From assembly GCA_030748555.1 (NCBI GenBank), contig JASMLT010000011.1, positions 1 to 40,075 on the forward strand: 40,075 nt of DNA, in the 5' to 3' direction. Below, piece by piece: positions 1-8,137 of this stretch. The DNA comes from Acidimicrobiales bacterium (GTDB lineage Bacteria; Actinomycetota; Acidimicrobiia; Acidimicrobiales; MedAcidi-G1). The notes below the pieces were generated by a model, which saw only the letters and a list, made by a program, of their open reading frames with translations, searched no databases and was not told the origin of the DNA. A program made the position numbers and the translations under genes. Position 1 is the first letter of the stretch, and each line of letters opens with the position of its first letter.

Positions 1-242
1 CTGAAGAACCATCGGGACGGATTTTCGGGAAAGGGGCAAACCAGCCTGAAATTAATTCGAATTCTTCAGAAGCTCATTTATTGGGTTTGCAGCCTGGAGA
101 CGATGTTACACATAAAGCGTGGGGAGCAGGCGTAGTAGTAAGTGTGAGCGGAGAAGGGGACAGATCAGAAGCGGTAATTTCTTTTCCTTCTGTAGGAGAA
201 AAACGGCTTTTATTGTCATGGGCACCTTTAGAAAGAGCTTAG
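1..242 (+). CDS. pcrA: C-terminal end of PcrA/UvrD-type DNA helicase (partial)
   Basis: The frame starting at base 3 is open to a TAG at 240-242 and gives about 79 residues. The last 50 carry the typical C-terminal Tudor-like module of PcrA/UvrD helicases: GDDVTHKAWGAGVVV, then an alternating charged and hydrophobic stretch, ending SWAPLERA. This module is known to contact RNA polymerase or DNA in PcrA; the ATPase motor lies upstream of the window. The call rests only on this tail pattern (G-D-x-V-x-H-x-x-x-G-x-G and a final APLE-type end), so another UvrD-family helicase cannot be excluded. Confidence 0.75.
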   Translation, partial: EEPSGRIFGKGANQPEINSNSSEAHLLGLQPGDDVTHKAWGAGVVVSVSGEGDRSEAVISFPSVGEKRLLLSWAPLERA

Positions 243-292
243 AAATACTTTTTTGTCTCATGTCTAAATGTCGATACTAATATTGCATTTGC

Positions 293-365
293 GCCCGTGT
301 AGCTCAGTTGGCAGAGCGGTTCATTCGTAATGAACAGGTCCGGGGTTCAATTCCCCGCGCGGGCT
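293..365 (+). tRNA. tRNA-Thr (anticodon CGT)
   Basis: A complete cloverleaf is visible. The acceptor arm GCCCGTG pairs with CGCGGGC (one G-T pair), the D-arm is GCTC...GAGC, the anticodon stem GTTCA/TGAAC encloses loop TTCGTAA with anticodon CGT, and the T-arm is CGGGG-TTCAATT-CCCCG. The discriminator base is T and CCA is not encoded. It reads threonine codon ACG. A second threonine tRNA (TGT) is at 15640-15713. Confidence 0.96.
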
Positions 366-411
366 CATTAAAAATGTCATCTTTTTTGTCAATTAACGTA
401 AGATTTGTTCT

Positions 412-546
412 ATGAATATTATTGGTGGAGTAATTTGGCACTATTGGTTAGCAGTTCCCTTAGTAGTGGTTGGAGTCGTCTCTTTAATCGCTGCTTTGAT
501 CGGCTATTTAGGGAAAGTCTCTTCTACGCGTTATCCCAAGCGCTAA
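412..546 (+). CDS. Small 44-aa predicted membrane peptide
   Basis: A short ATG-to-TAA frame encodes MNIIGGVIWHYWLAVPLVVV followed by another roughly 16 hydrophobic residues and a basic tail ending YPKR. This is one long transmembrane segment (about residues 5-36) with a positively charged C-terminus. It lies between the tRNA-Thr and the DUF2342 metalloprotease gene, with a 15-nt gap to the latter, so they may be co-transcribed. I see no strong Shine-Dalgarno sequence upstream. I recognise no family. The hydrophobic composition and tight fit between neighbours favour a real gene over a chance frame. Confidence 0.55.
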   Translation: MNIIGGVIWHYWLAVPLVVVGVVSLIAALIGYLGKVSSTRYPKR

Positions 547-561
547 CTTCCAGGGATTCCT

Positions 562-1650
562 GTGGAGAGTTATCAAGCTAGCTCTGTAGAAGGCATGACA
601 GTCGATTGGGTTTTAGCTGAAAAGGTAGCTAACCAAATAGCTAACAGGGCTCCTTTCAATGATGCCAGTTATCTAAAAGGACTGAATGAGTCTTTTAGCA
701 GTTTTACTTCAAGTGCTGAAAAATTAGTAGAAACGTCAACAGGTTTGAAATCTTTTTCGGGTGAAGCAAGGGCAAAAGTTGTTGATAGAAGCGGATGGAT
801 TCGAGCGAACTTTTCCTCTCTGAAACGTTTATTGAAACCTATTTTGGCAGAAAATCATGAAAAAAATAGATCTTCGATTTCTTCACGCATAGCAGCTTTA
901 GAAATAGGAGCAGTTTTAGGTTGGATGTCAACACGAGTTTTAGGGCAATACGATTTATTAGTTTTAGATAATGAAGATTTAAACGATCAAGATTTGGTTT
1001 ATTACGTTGGACCTAACATCTGTGCGATAGAACGTCGTTACGCTTTTGATCCAAACGGTTTCCGTTTATGGCTGGCTATTCATGAGTTAACCCACAGAGC
1101 ACAATTCACGGGTGTCCCATGGATGAGAGAACACTATTTGTCATTGGTAAAAAATCTTCTTCAGGAAGTTCAACTTGATACGAATGAATCGACAAAGAAA
1201 AATAATTCACAAATTAAACTCTCAAAAGGTATCGAATCACCTCGATTATCGGAATTCAAAATATCCAATTTTTTTACGTCGATAGATCAGAAGGATTCAA
1301 TTAATGACATAGCTGCTCTTATGACTCTGCTTGAAGGTCATGGTGATGTCATAATGAGTCGAGCAGGGAAAGGTCATGTCAAGAACCAAGAAAGATTTGA
1401 AAAAGTAGTTACTCAAAGAAGAAAATCTGCCACTGGAGTTACGAGGATTTTTCAGAAACTTATTGGCATCGAGGCAAAATTGGCACAATACGAACAAGGT
1501 GAAGAATTTATTTACACTATTGAAGAATCGGAAGGAATCGATTTTTTGAACTCAGTCTGGGAGCACCCTGACAACTTGCCAAAATTGGAGGAGATTAAGG
1601 ATCCTAATCTTTGGATCTCTCGAATTAAGAAGTTAAAAAATGGGCAGTGA
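562..1650 (+). CDS. DUF2342-type zinc metalloprotease (F420-associated)
   Basis: The 362-aa product carries a HExxH zinc site, HELTH at residues 174-178, with a downstream EGH (258-260) as likely third ligand. This layout fits the actinobacterial zinc-dependent metalloprotease family often annotated as coenzyme-F420 biosynthesis-associated (DUF2342, zincin-like type 2). Its substrate and true role are unknown. The VDWVLAEKVANQIA stretch near residue 14 matches the usual family N-terminus. The GTG at 562 is the first start; the ATG at 595 is an alternative and removes 11 residues. No signal peptide is visible, so it is probably cytoplasmic. The end overlaps tilS by 11 nt, indicating translational coupling, an order common in actinobacteria. 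Confidence 0.82.
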   Translation: MESYQASSVEGMTVDWVLAEKVANQIANRAPFNDASYLKGLNESFSSFTSSAEKLVETSTGLKSFSGEARAKVVDRSGWIRANFSSLKRLLKPILAENHEKNRSSISSRIAALEIGAVLGWMSTRVLGQYDLLVLDNEDLNDQDLVYYVGPNICAIERRYAFDPNGFRLWLAIHELTHRAQFTGVPWMREHYLSLVKNLLQEVQLDTNESTKKNNSQIKLSKGIESPRLSEFKISNFFTSIDQKDSINDIAALMTLLEGHGDVIMSRAGKGHVKNQERFEKVVTQRRKSATGVTRIFQKLIGIEAKLAQYEQGEEFIYTIEESEGIDFLNSVWEHPDNLPKLEEIKDPNLWISRIKKLKNGQ

Positions 1651-2536
1651 TTTACTTTCTGAGCTGCAAGCTCGTTGCGTCTTCCCACCAAGCGGAACCA
1701 AAGTTGATTGCGCAGTATCAGGTGGAGCTGATTCGTTGGCGTTACTTTTACTAGCTGTAAACGCTGGGTTAAAAGTAACTGCATGGCATGTAGACCATGG
1801 GCTTAGAGAAACCTCTAGTCAAGAAGGAAAAATGGTTTTTGAGGTAGCCAGTGATTTAGGTGTTGAAGCGCATTGCATTGAAGCGTTCGTTAATGATGGC
1901 CCAAATTTAGAAGCCCGAGCGCGTGATGCAAGAAGAAAGGTTTTACCATCACAAGTTCTCACAGGTCATACAGCGGATGATCAAGCCGAAACTGTAATTT
2001 TGAACTTACTTAGAGGTTCGGGTGTGCAAGGAACTGCAGGGATCGGAGAGCCTCATAGAAGACCTATATTAGATTTACGTCGCCGCGAGACCAAGGAGCT
2101 TTGTCTTTCAGAGAGATTAGATCCAGTAAATGACCCGATGAATTTGGATCCTAGATTTACTCGTAACAGGGTTCGCAACGAGGTGATTCCGTTGTTAGCT
2201 GAAGTAGCTGGACGGGATCCTGTACCACTATTAACCAGGCATGCAAATTTGGCTGGAGAAGCTTCTGGTATTTTAGATGACTTGATTAAAGATCTCGACA
2301 TAACAGATGTGCGGTCGGTGGATGGTACTCCTGACCCCGTGGTTAAATTTGCGATTCAAGGATGGTTAACATGCAAAATTGGTTCTCCGGCAGATTCTTC
2401 TTCAGTTAACAGAGTTCTACAGATCGTAAGAGGAGAAATTAAAGGAACAGAAATTCCTGGTGGCTTTCGAGTGGATAGGTCTCAGGGAAAAGTTAGATTT
2501 TCAGTTAATACAAAAATTTCGCAAGAAGCAGACTAA
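1640..2536 (+). CDS. tilS: tRNA(Ile)-lysidine synthase TilS
   Basis: TilS uses ATP to attach lysine to C34 of the minor tRNA-Ile (CAU anticodon), switching it to AUA decoding. The PP-loop motif SGGADS is at residues 27-32, followed by the WHVDHGLR segment and TGHTADDQAETV, both typical of the N-type ATP pyrophosphatase domain. RFTRNRVRNEVIPLL is the family's second signature. At 298 aa it lacks the long C-terminal domains of E. coli TilS, as short actinobacterial forms do. It starts at an ATG inside the preceding gene and is followed 37 nt later by hpt, the usual tilS-hpt pair. Confidence 0.95.
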   Translation: MGSDLLSELQARCVFPPSGTKVDCAVSGGADSLALLLLAVNAGLKVTAWHVDHGLRETSSQEGKMVFEVASDLGVEAHCIEAFVNDGPNLEARARDARRKVLPSQVLTGHTADDQAETVILNLLRGSGVQGTAGIGEPHRRPILDLRRRETKELCLSERLDPVNDPMNLDPRFTRNRVRNEVIPLLAEVAGRDPVPLLTRHANLAGEASGILDDLIKDLDITDVRSVDGTPDPVVKFAIQGWLTCKIGSPADSSSVNRVLQIVRGEIKGTEIPGGFRVDRSQGKVRFSVNTKISQEAD

Positions 2537-2573
2537 TTTAGATCTAATTATTTAGAAGATAGGGTCATTATTA

Positions 2574-3125
2574 ATGAGCGAAGAAAAAACAGACAATATT
2601 CCAACCCCTCAACATGTTTTGATAACAGCAGATCAAGTTGCAGAGAAGGTTGATGAATTAGGAAAGCAAATCAGTCAAGACTATTCCAAAGAAGCGCCTC
2701 TTTTGGTAGGCGTTCTAAAAGGGGCATTTGTTTTTATGAGCGACCTGTCGAGATCTATTGATTTACCAATTGAGTTCGACTTTATGGCTGTTTCCTCATA
2801 CGGTCATTCGACTACATCTTCGGGGGTAGTGCGAATCGTTAAAGATCTTGATCTAGATTTAGCTGGTAGGCATGTTCTTTTAGTTGAAGACATAGTTGAT
2901 AGTGGCTTAACTCTCAATTTTTTACGGAAGAACCTTCTTGCTAGAAACCCCGCGAGTTTAGAGATTTGTGCACTTCTTGTCAGAGAAGATTTTCAGTTTG
3001 AAGAAGACACAATAAAATACACAGGTTTTCAAGTGCCAGCTGACTGGCTAGTTGGTTACGGATTAGACGTAGCTGAACGTTACAGGAATTTGCCTGATAT
3101 TTGGGTAGCTGGTTCAGAGAGCTAA
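2574..3125 (+). CDS. hpt: Hypoxanthine phosphoribosyltransferase
   Basis: This enzyme salvages hypoxanthine (and often guanine) with PRPP to give IMP or GMP in the cytoplasm. The PRPP-binding loop VLLVEDIVDSGLTL is at residues 101-114, with the acidic pair E105-D106 and D109. The N-terminal LVGVLKGAFVFMSDL and the SSYG flexible-loop motif (74-77) are both typical. The length of 183 aa is normal for the family. It lies in the conserved tilS-hpt arrangement; ftsH, which often follows hpt, is absent here. Confidence 0.95.
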   Translation: MSEEKTDNIPTPQHVLITADQVAEKVDELGKQISQDYSKEAPLLVGVLKGAFVFMSDLSRSIDLPIEFDFMAVSSYGHSTTSSGVVRIVKDLDLDLAGRHVLLVEDIVDSGLTLNFLRKNLLARNPASLEICALLVREDFQFEEDTIKYTGFQVPADWLVGYGLDVAERYRNLPDIWVAGSES

Positions 3126-3176
3126 TAATTTGAAGAAATTAAAGTGGATTAACTCGCGTTCTATAGTTATTACTCC

Positions 3177-3203
3177 AGTAACCTCCGATCTGATGCAGTT
3201 ACT
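3177..3203 (+). terminator. Weak hairpin after hpt
   Basis: AGTAAC (3177-3182) and GTTACT (3198-3203) form a perfect 6-bp inverted repeat around a 15-nt loop, followed by the T/A-rich TTATTTAATA. It sits in the 128-nt gap between hpt and the next gene. The stem is short and the loop large, so this is only a candidate terminator or processing hairpin. Confidence 0.22.
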
Positions 3204-3253
3204 TTATTTAATACAATTTCAAAATCTTTCTTCTATTAAGTTGAGGTTTGTTG

Positions 3254-3763
3254 ATGAGAGGTAAGTGGGCTCAGGGAATAGAGCCAAGGAAATTTTATTG
3301 GGTGATCAAGGATTCTTTAGCTATCTGTGAAAGGCCAGGAGGCTTTGGTGAAAGTCATAGAAGTGTTCGGCGACAAGAAGAAGTCATTTGGATTAGGCAA
3401 AACAATTTTGATGTGGTTGTATCACTTCTTGCCAATGACGACAATATAAAGGCCTATGAAAGCCAAGGAGTGCGTTGGGTTCAAATGCCTTTCGGAGGGG
3501 CAGAAGAGGGCCTTACAAGATTGACGGCTTTATTCACCCGGCTGAATTCTCTACTGGATGACAATCCAAGGGTGTTGTTACATAGGGAAGAGTTGGGTGA
3601 CCAAATTTGTGGTCTGATTGCAGCGTACCTTTTATGGCGTGAATTAGTTCCAACAGGGCCACGAGCAATTGAAGTTGTTGAACAACTTCTAGAAAAGCAA
3701 ATTGGAAGCGATGGTCGTGAGATAGTTGAACTTATAGAGATTGAAAGTCAAAGTAATTCATAG
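3254..3763 (+). CDS. Dual-specificity phosphatase-like protein lacking the catalytic Cys
   Basis: The 169-aa product resembles the small dual-specificity/tyrosine phosphatase fold. It has an N-terminal FYWVIKDSLAICERPGG, then a strand DVVVSLLAND, a strand VRWVQMPFGG, and after a helix the P-loop-like VLLHREELGDQICGLIAAYL. In active enzymes the P-loop reads HCxxGxxR; here it is HREELGDQ (H110 onwards), so both the nucleophilic Cys and the closing Arg are absent. It would therefore be a pseudophosphatase that may bind phospho-groups or partners. The ATG at 3254 is preferred; a TTG at 3248 is possible. It ends 5 nt before panC, suggesting one transcript. The fold call is by eye from motif order. 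Confidence 0.5.
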   Translation: MRGKWAQGIEPRKFYWVIKDSLAICERPGGFGESHRSVRRQEEVIWIRQNNFDVVVSLLANDDNIKAYESQGVRWVQMPFGGAEEGLTRLTALFTRLNSLLDDNPRVLLHREELGDQICGLIAAYLLWRELVPTGPRAIEVVEQLLEKQIGSDGREIVELIEIESQSNS

Positions 3764-3768
3764 TTTCC

Positions 3769-4626
3769 ATGGAGATAGTTACCTCAGTTAAGGATTTCCA
3801 AAATTTTTTAAACGAAAGACGAAATCTGGGAAAGGAAATAGGTTTCGTCCCCACAATGGGCGCTCTCCACGAAGGGCATACTTCACTGATTGATACTTCA
3901 GTCAGGCAGGGGAAAACTACCGTTGTCTCAATCTTTATAAATCCGCTCCAGTTTTCCGATGAAGAGGATTTGGATGATTATCCTTCAAGTTTAGAAAAAG
4001 ATGAGGAGACTTGTTCAAAGCATAAAGTTGATCTTCTTTTTTGTCCGACACAAAAGGAGATTTATCCAAAGGGGATGCCGGAACCAGAAGAGATTGGTGA
4101 AATTGGAAAAATTCTTGAAGGGAAGAGCAGACCCTCTCATTTTCAGGGCGTTGCAACAGTTGTTGCACGACTATTTGAAATCGTTGGTAAAGCTTGTGTG
4201 TATTTTGGAGAAAAAGACTTTCAACAGATGATGGTTGTAAATGACCTTGTTAGACGTCGTCGATTTCCTGTTGAAATCGTTGCATGTCCAACTGTCCGTC
4301 AAATCGACGGATTAGCTCTTTCAAGCCGAAATGTTTATTTGACAGAAGAGCAACGCGTAGATGCCCCTGTGCTTTACCGTGCTTTGACTGCAGGAGCAGA
4401 GTTGATTTCCGATGGAGAAAAAAACTCCGAAAATTTGAAAAAACTGATAAGCGCCATAGTAGTTAACGAATCAAATGGCGATTTGGATTATGTAGGAATT
4501 GTCGATTCTGAAACTTTTACGCCACTTGATTCATTAAACGATTCTGGTAAGCAGATTCGAATATTAATCGCATGCGATTTCGGAACCGCTCGTTTAATAG
4601 ACAATATTGGTGTTGTTATTCCTTAA
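3769..4626 (+). CDS. panC: Pantothenate synthetase PanC
   Basis: PanC condenses pantoate and beta-alanine with ATP, the last step of vitamin B5 synthesis. FVPTMGALHEGHTSL at residues 26-40 holds the HxGH nucleotidyl-transfer motif (H34, H37). FINPLQFSDEEDLDDYP and YFGEKDFQQ are the other conserved blocks, and LSSRNVYL is the KMSKS-like loop. The length of 285 aa is standard. It follows the phosphatase-like gene by 5 nt, and coaX, the next enzyme of CoA synthesis, lies 177 nt downstream. Confidence 0.97.
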   Translation: MEIVTSVKDFQNFLNERRNLGKEIGFVPTMGALHEGHTSLIDTSVRQGKTTVVSIFINPLQFSDEEDLDDYPSSLEKDEETCSKHKVDLLFCPTQKEIYPKGMPEPEEIGEIGKILEGKSRPSHFQGVATVVARLFEIVGKACVYFGEKDFQQMMVVNDLVRRRRFPVEIVACPTVRQIDGLALSSRNVYLTEEQRVDAPVLYRALTAGAELISDGEKNSENLKKLISAIVVNESNGDLDYVGIVDSETFTPLDSLNDSGKQIRILIACDFGTARLIDNIGVVIP

Positions 4627-4660
4627 AGTTAAAAGTCGACCGCTAGAACCCTCTTGAGGG

Positions 4661-4681
4661 ACTACCCTTAAAACAGGTAGT
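4661..4681 (+). terminator. Candidate terminator after panC
   Basis: ACTACC (4661-4666) and GGTAGT (4676-4681) make a perfect 6-bp stem with a 9-nt loop, followed by TGTTTCACT. A second small stem, CCCT-CTTG-AGGG, lies just upstream. It sits 35 nt after the panC stop in the 177-nt panC-coaX gap, where a transcript boundary is plausible. The U-tract is poor. Confidence 0.35.
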
Positions 4682-4803
4682 TGTTTCACTCCATTAGGAC
4701 TAATAGTTTTTAAAGTGAGTGTTAGCTGATTGGTTTGTCTTATCTTTGTGTGAGACTAAATTTCTACTGGAAAAGCGATTTATGAATTTATGAGAGGAAA
4801 AGA

Positions 4804-5598
4804 ATGCTCTTAACCATTGATGTAGGGAATACTCAGACGGTTATAGGGCTCTACGAGAGTTCTGCAGCAGCTACTGAGGCTGACACAGGCCTGTTGGATT
4901 TTTGGAGAATTGCTACCGACGATGATCGAACTTCCGATGAACATGCAGTAATCATTAGAGATCTGGTTAGGTCTTCTGGTTATAAAGATGAGTTTGACGG
5001 AATCGCAATTTGTTCAGGTGTTCCACGTGTATTAGCAAGTCTTCGTGAGATGGTTGGTAGATATATGGAATTAGAACCAGTGGTTATTGAACCTGGAGTT
5101 CGTACTGGAATGCCCATACTATATGACAACCCTCGCGAGGTCGGTGCAGATCGTATCGCAAATGCTGTTGCAGCTTTCGATTTATATGGTGGCCCATCTG
5201 TAGTTGTTGATTTTGGAACCGGAAATAATTTCGATGTTATCTCTTCAGAGGGGGAATTTCTTGGTGGTGCGATAGCCCCTGGCATTGAGATAAGTCTGGA
5301 TGCTCTTTTCGAACGAGCCGCTGCTTTGAGAGCTATCGAGTTAACTGAGCCACGAAGCGTTATTGGTAAAAGCACAGTCGAATCCCTCCAATCAGGAGCT
5401 ATTTATGGTTTTGCTTCGCAAGTAGATGGGATGGTTGAACGATTTCGAGAAGAATTAAATGATTGCACAGTGATCGCTACTGGCGGTTTAGCACATTTGA
5501 TTGCTCCAGTAGCTACATCAATTGACCATGTCGAACCGTTTTTAACTTTGCATGGGCTGAGACTTGTATACGATCTAAATAGGGGTGATGATGGATAG
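4804..5598 (+). CDS. coaX: Type III pantothenate kinase CoaX
   Basis: CoaX phosphorylates pantothenate, the first committed step to CoA. It is an ASKHA-fold kinase not inhibited by CoA. The phosphate-1 motif IDVGNTQTVIG is at residues 5-15. NPREVGADRIANAVAA and the phosphate-2 region VVDFGTGNNFDVI follow, then GGAIAPGIEISLDALFERAA. The strong Shine-Dalgarno GAGAGGA (4792-4798) fixes the ATG at 4804. The length of 264 aa is typical. It overlaps lysS by 8 nt, implying coupling. Confidence 0.95.
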   Translation: MLLTIDVGNTQTVIGLYESSAAATEADTGLLDFWRIATDDDRTSDEHAVIIRDLVRSSGYKDEFDGIAICSGVPRVLASLREMVGRYMELEPVVIEPGVRTGMPILYDNPREVGADRIANAVAAFDLYGGPSVVVDFGTGNNFDVISSEGEFLGGAIAPGIEISLDALFERAAALRAIELTEPRSVIGKSTVESLQSGAIYGFASQVDGMVERFREELNDCTVIATGGLAHLIAPVATSIDHVEPFLTLHGLRLVYDLNRGDDG

Positions 5599-7000
5599 AG
5601 AAATTCCTTTTCGTTTTGAAGTCACAAATTCAGCTTCTCAACTCCTGTCCGAACATTCAGATTTGACTGAAGGGGGTAGTAGCGGAAAAACGGTTTCGGT
5701 CGCCGGAAGATTGATGTTGCGCCGAGATCAAGGAAAAATAGTTTTTGGCGTTTTGCAAGACTCAACTGAACGTATCCAGTTGTTCGCTTCCGAAAAAAAC
5801 ACTCCTGATTTCGAAATTTTTTCTAATTTGCATTTGGGTGACTGGCTGGGGGTAACTGGGGAAGTAATTAAAACAAAAAGGGGTGAAATTTCTGTTCGTG
5901 TTGATTCATGGGTCCTTTTAGCTGAAGCAAAGCGTTCTTTTCCTGATAAATGGCATGGTATATCTGATACCGATATTCGTTACAGACAAAGATATGTGGA
6001 TCTTTGGGTTACAGAAGAGTCTCGTGAGACATTCAGAACTAGAAGCCGAATCATTTCGTTAATTCGAAATTGGCTTGAGAACCGAGATTTTATGGAAGTA
6101 GAAACTCCGGTCTTTCATCCAATTCCAGGCGGAGCTGCAGCTCGTCCTTTTGAAACTCACCACAATGCTCTCGATATTGATTTATTTTTACGAATTGCAC
6201 CTGAGTTGTATTTAAAGAGACTGGTCGTAGGAGGATTCGAAAAAGTTTTCGAAATGGCTCGTGTCTTTAGAAATGAAGGAATTTCCACACGTCATAACCC
6301 AGAATTCACAATGCTTGAACTCTATGAAGCTTATGCAGACTATGAAGACATCATGAGACTAGTGGAAGACTTGGTTTCCGAACTTGCTTTGGAAATTTGC
6401 GGTTCAACAGTAATTCAATATGACGGTCGTGAATTAGATCTTTCAACTCCGTGGGAAAGATCCAGCATGTTGGATCTTTTAAATGAAAAAATTCAAACCA
6501 ACATTAATTTACAGACTCCAATAGAAGAATTGAGAAAGCTTTGTGGAGATCTGTCAGTTCCATTTAAGGATCATTATGGATCTGGAAAGTTGATTCTTGA
6601 ACTATATGAGAAGACGACTGAACCAGAACTATGGGGCCCAATATTTGTAACTGACTACCCTCAAGAAGTATCACCTCTCTCAAGAGCCCACAGAAGCAGT
6701 CCAGACTTGGTTGAGCGGTTCGAAGCCATTGTCGCTGGTCGAGAGTTATGCAATGCATTTTCCGAAGTTGTTGATCCGGATGACCAGAGATCACGCTTTG
6801 CTGCTCAGGAGAAGAGTCGAGATGCTGGAGATGAAGAGGCGATGGTAGTTGATGAGGATTATTTAAGAGCTTTGGAATATGGGTTACCGCCAACGGGTGG
6901 ACTAGGTATAGGAATAGATCGCCTAATCATGATCCTTACCGACACCCAAGCAATTAGAGATGTGATTCTTTTCCCCACGTTAAGACCTGAGCAGGAATAA
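5591..7000 (+). CDS. lysS: Lysyl-tRNA synthetase, class II
   Basis: LysS charges tRNA-Lys. An N-terminal OB-fold (VAGRLMLRRDQGKIVFGVL) is followed by the class II core: motif 1 (WLENRDFMEVETPVFHPIPG), motif 2 (FEMARVFRNEGISTRHNPEF) and motif 3 (GGLGIGIDRLIMILTD) near the C-terminus. The length is about 469 aa. Three consecutive in-frame starts occur (GTG 5585, ATG 5588, ATG 5591). AGGGG at 5581-5585 best spaces the last one, which I use. The stop at 7000 directly abuts the convergent polyprenyl synthase gene, with no spacer and no obvious terminator. Confidence 0.97.
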   Translation: MDREIPFRFEVTNSASQLLSEHSDLTEGGSSGKTVSVAGRLMLRRDQGKIVFGVLQDSTERIQLFASEKNTPDFEIFSNLHLGDWLGVTGEVIKTKRGEISVRVDSWVLLAEAKRSFPDKWHGISDTDIRYRQRYVDLWVTEESRETFRTRSRIISLIRNWLENRDFMEVETPVFHPIPGGAAARPFETHHNALDIDLFLRIAPELYLKRLVVGGFEKVFEMARVFRNEGISTRHNPEFTMLELYEAYADYEDIMRLVEDLVSELALEICGSTVIQYDGRELDLSTPWERSSMLDLLNEKIQTNINLQTPIEELRKLCGDLSVPFKDHYGSGKLILELYEKTTEPELWGPIFVTDYPQEVSPLSRAHRSSPDLVERFEAIVAGRELCNAFSEVVDPDDQRSRFAAQEKSRDAGDEEAMVVDEDYLRALEYGLPPTGGLGIGIDRLIMILTDTQAIRDVILFPTLRPEQE

Positions 7001-8014
7001 TTATTTTCTAAAGTGGTTGACCTGATTTGCAAGAATGGTGCAAGTAGATTTCAGGATTTCTGCCGTTGGATTATTCGGAAGGTCTTTTAAAGACTGTTGA
7101 GCTTCATGTGTGAAATCCAGAGCGGTTTCTATCGTCGAGACTATGGCTTCATCTGATCTGACAAGAATTAAGGCTTCATCTCTTTTATCACCACTTATGG
7201 GATTACTTAATAGGTCTTTTAAAGCTTCACCATTCGGGCCTTTAAGGGCTCTAATAACCGGGAGAGTGTAAACACCTTCTAGCATGTCGTTTCCTGAAGG
7301 TTTACCAAGCTCTTTTTCACTCGCCATTACATCCAAGAGGTCGTCAACAATTTGGAAAGCAATTCCATAGAGATTCCCGAATTTTGTTACCGCTTTGACC
7401 ACTTCTTCTGGATATACAGAAACAATTGCTCCAACTTTTGCTGAAGCTGAAAGAAGCGCACCGGTTTTACCTGAGATTGAAGACATGTATGCGTCTTCAG
7501 TTCTTGTGATGTCATATGCAGAATTGACTTCACGAATTTGACCTTCACAGAGTGCGGCAATAGTTGAGGCGAGCAAACCCGCGACTTCGGCTCCAAGTCC
7601 AGCAGCGATTTCAGAGGCTCTTGCTAATAAGTAGTCGCCTCCAAGAATCGCTTCGTGATTACCCCATTCCTCGTTTACACTTTTAACGTTCCTGCGAGTT
7701 TTAGCACCATCCATTACATCATCGTGATAAAGAGAACCTTGATGAACCAGTTCTACTGCTACGCCACCAAGAATCACTTCTCGACTTGGAGCAACTGGCT
7801 TGTCTTCAAGAATTTGAGAAGACGCAATAGCAAGACTTGGTCTGATTCGTTTACCCCCCGCGTCGATTAAATGGCGCGAAAGTTTCGTAAGAAGAGGCTC
7901 TTCAGCTTTAACAGCGATTCTTAGTTCTTCTTCCACTCTTTCCAAGGCACTTTTAATACCTGGCAAGGTGAGGAGCGTGTAGGAGTCGTCATCCACGTGC
8001 CGAGGATACGACAT
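7001..8014 (-). CDS. Trans-polyprenyl diphosphate synthase (menaquinone side chain)
   Basis: This isoprenyl chain-elongating enzyme adds IPP units to an allylic diphosphate. The first Asp-rich motif DDVMD is at residues 98-102, within LVHQGSLYHDDVMDGAKTRR. The second, DDLLD, is at 224-228. GGKRIRPSL near residue 53 binds IPP. The small residues before the first Asp-rich motif suggest a long-chain product of the hepta/octaprenyl type, presumably for menaquinone; chain length is inferred. It is 337 aa. It is divergent from clpC across a 123-nt region and converges on lysS. Confidence 0.92.
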   Translation of the reverse strand: MSYPRHVDDDSYTLLTLPGIKSALERVEEELRIAVKAEEPLLTKLSRHLIDAGGKRIRPSLAIASSQILEDKPVAPSREVILGGVAVELVHQGSLYHDDVMDGAKTRRNVKSVNEEWGNHEAILGGDYLLARASEIAAGLGAEVAGLLASTIAALCEGQIREVNSAYDITRTEDAYMSSISGKTGALLSASAKVGAIVSVYPEEVVKAVTKFGNLYGIAFQIVDDLLDVMASEKELGKPSGNDMLEGVYTLPVIRALKGPNGEALKDLLSNPISGDKRDEALILVRSDEAIVSTIETALDFTHEAQQSLKDLPNNPTAEILKSTCTILANQVNHFRK

Positions 8015-8137
8015 TTTTACCCCATCTCGAAACTGTTAAAGAAAGGTTCTTTAAAATAGCTGTTTTCTTTATCGCTGGTACATTACAGAGATAGGTACAA
8101 TTAGTATTAATTAGTTTAATTTTTAGGAGATTACCAG

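Noticed and set aside
4980-5375. 131-aa minus-strand frame opposite coaX
   Set aside because: Antisense shadow of a clear kinase with no recognisable motif.
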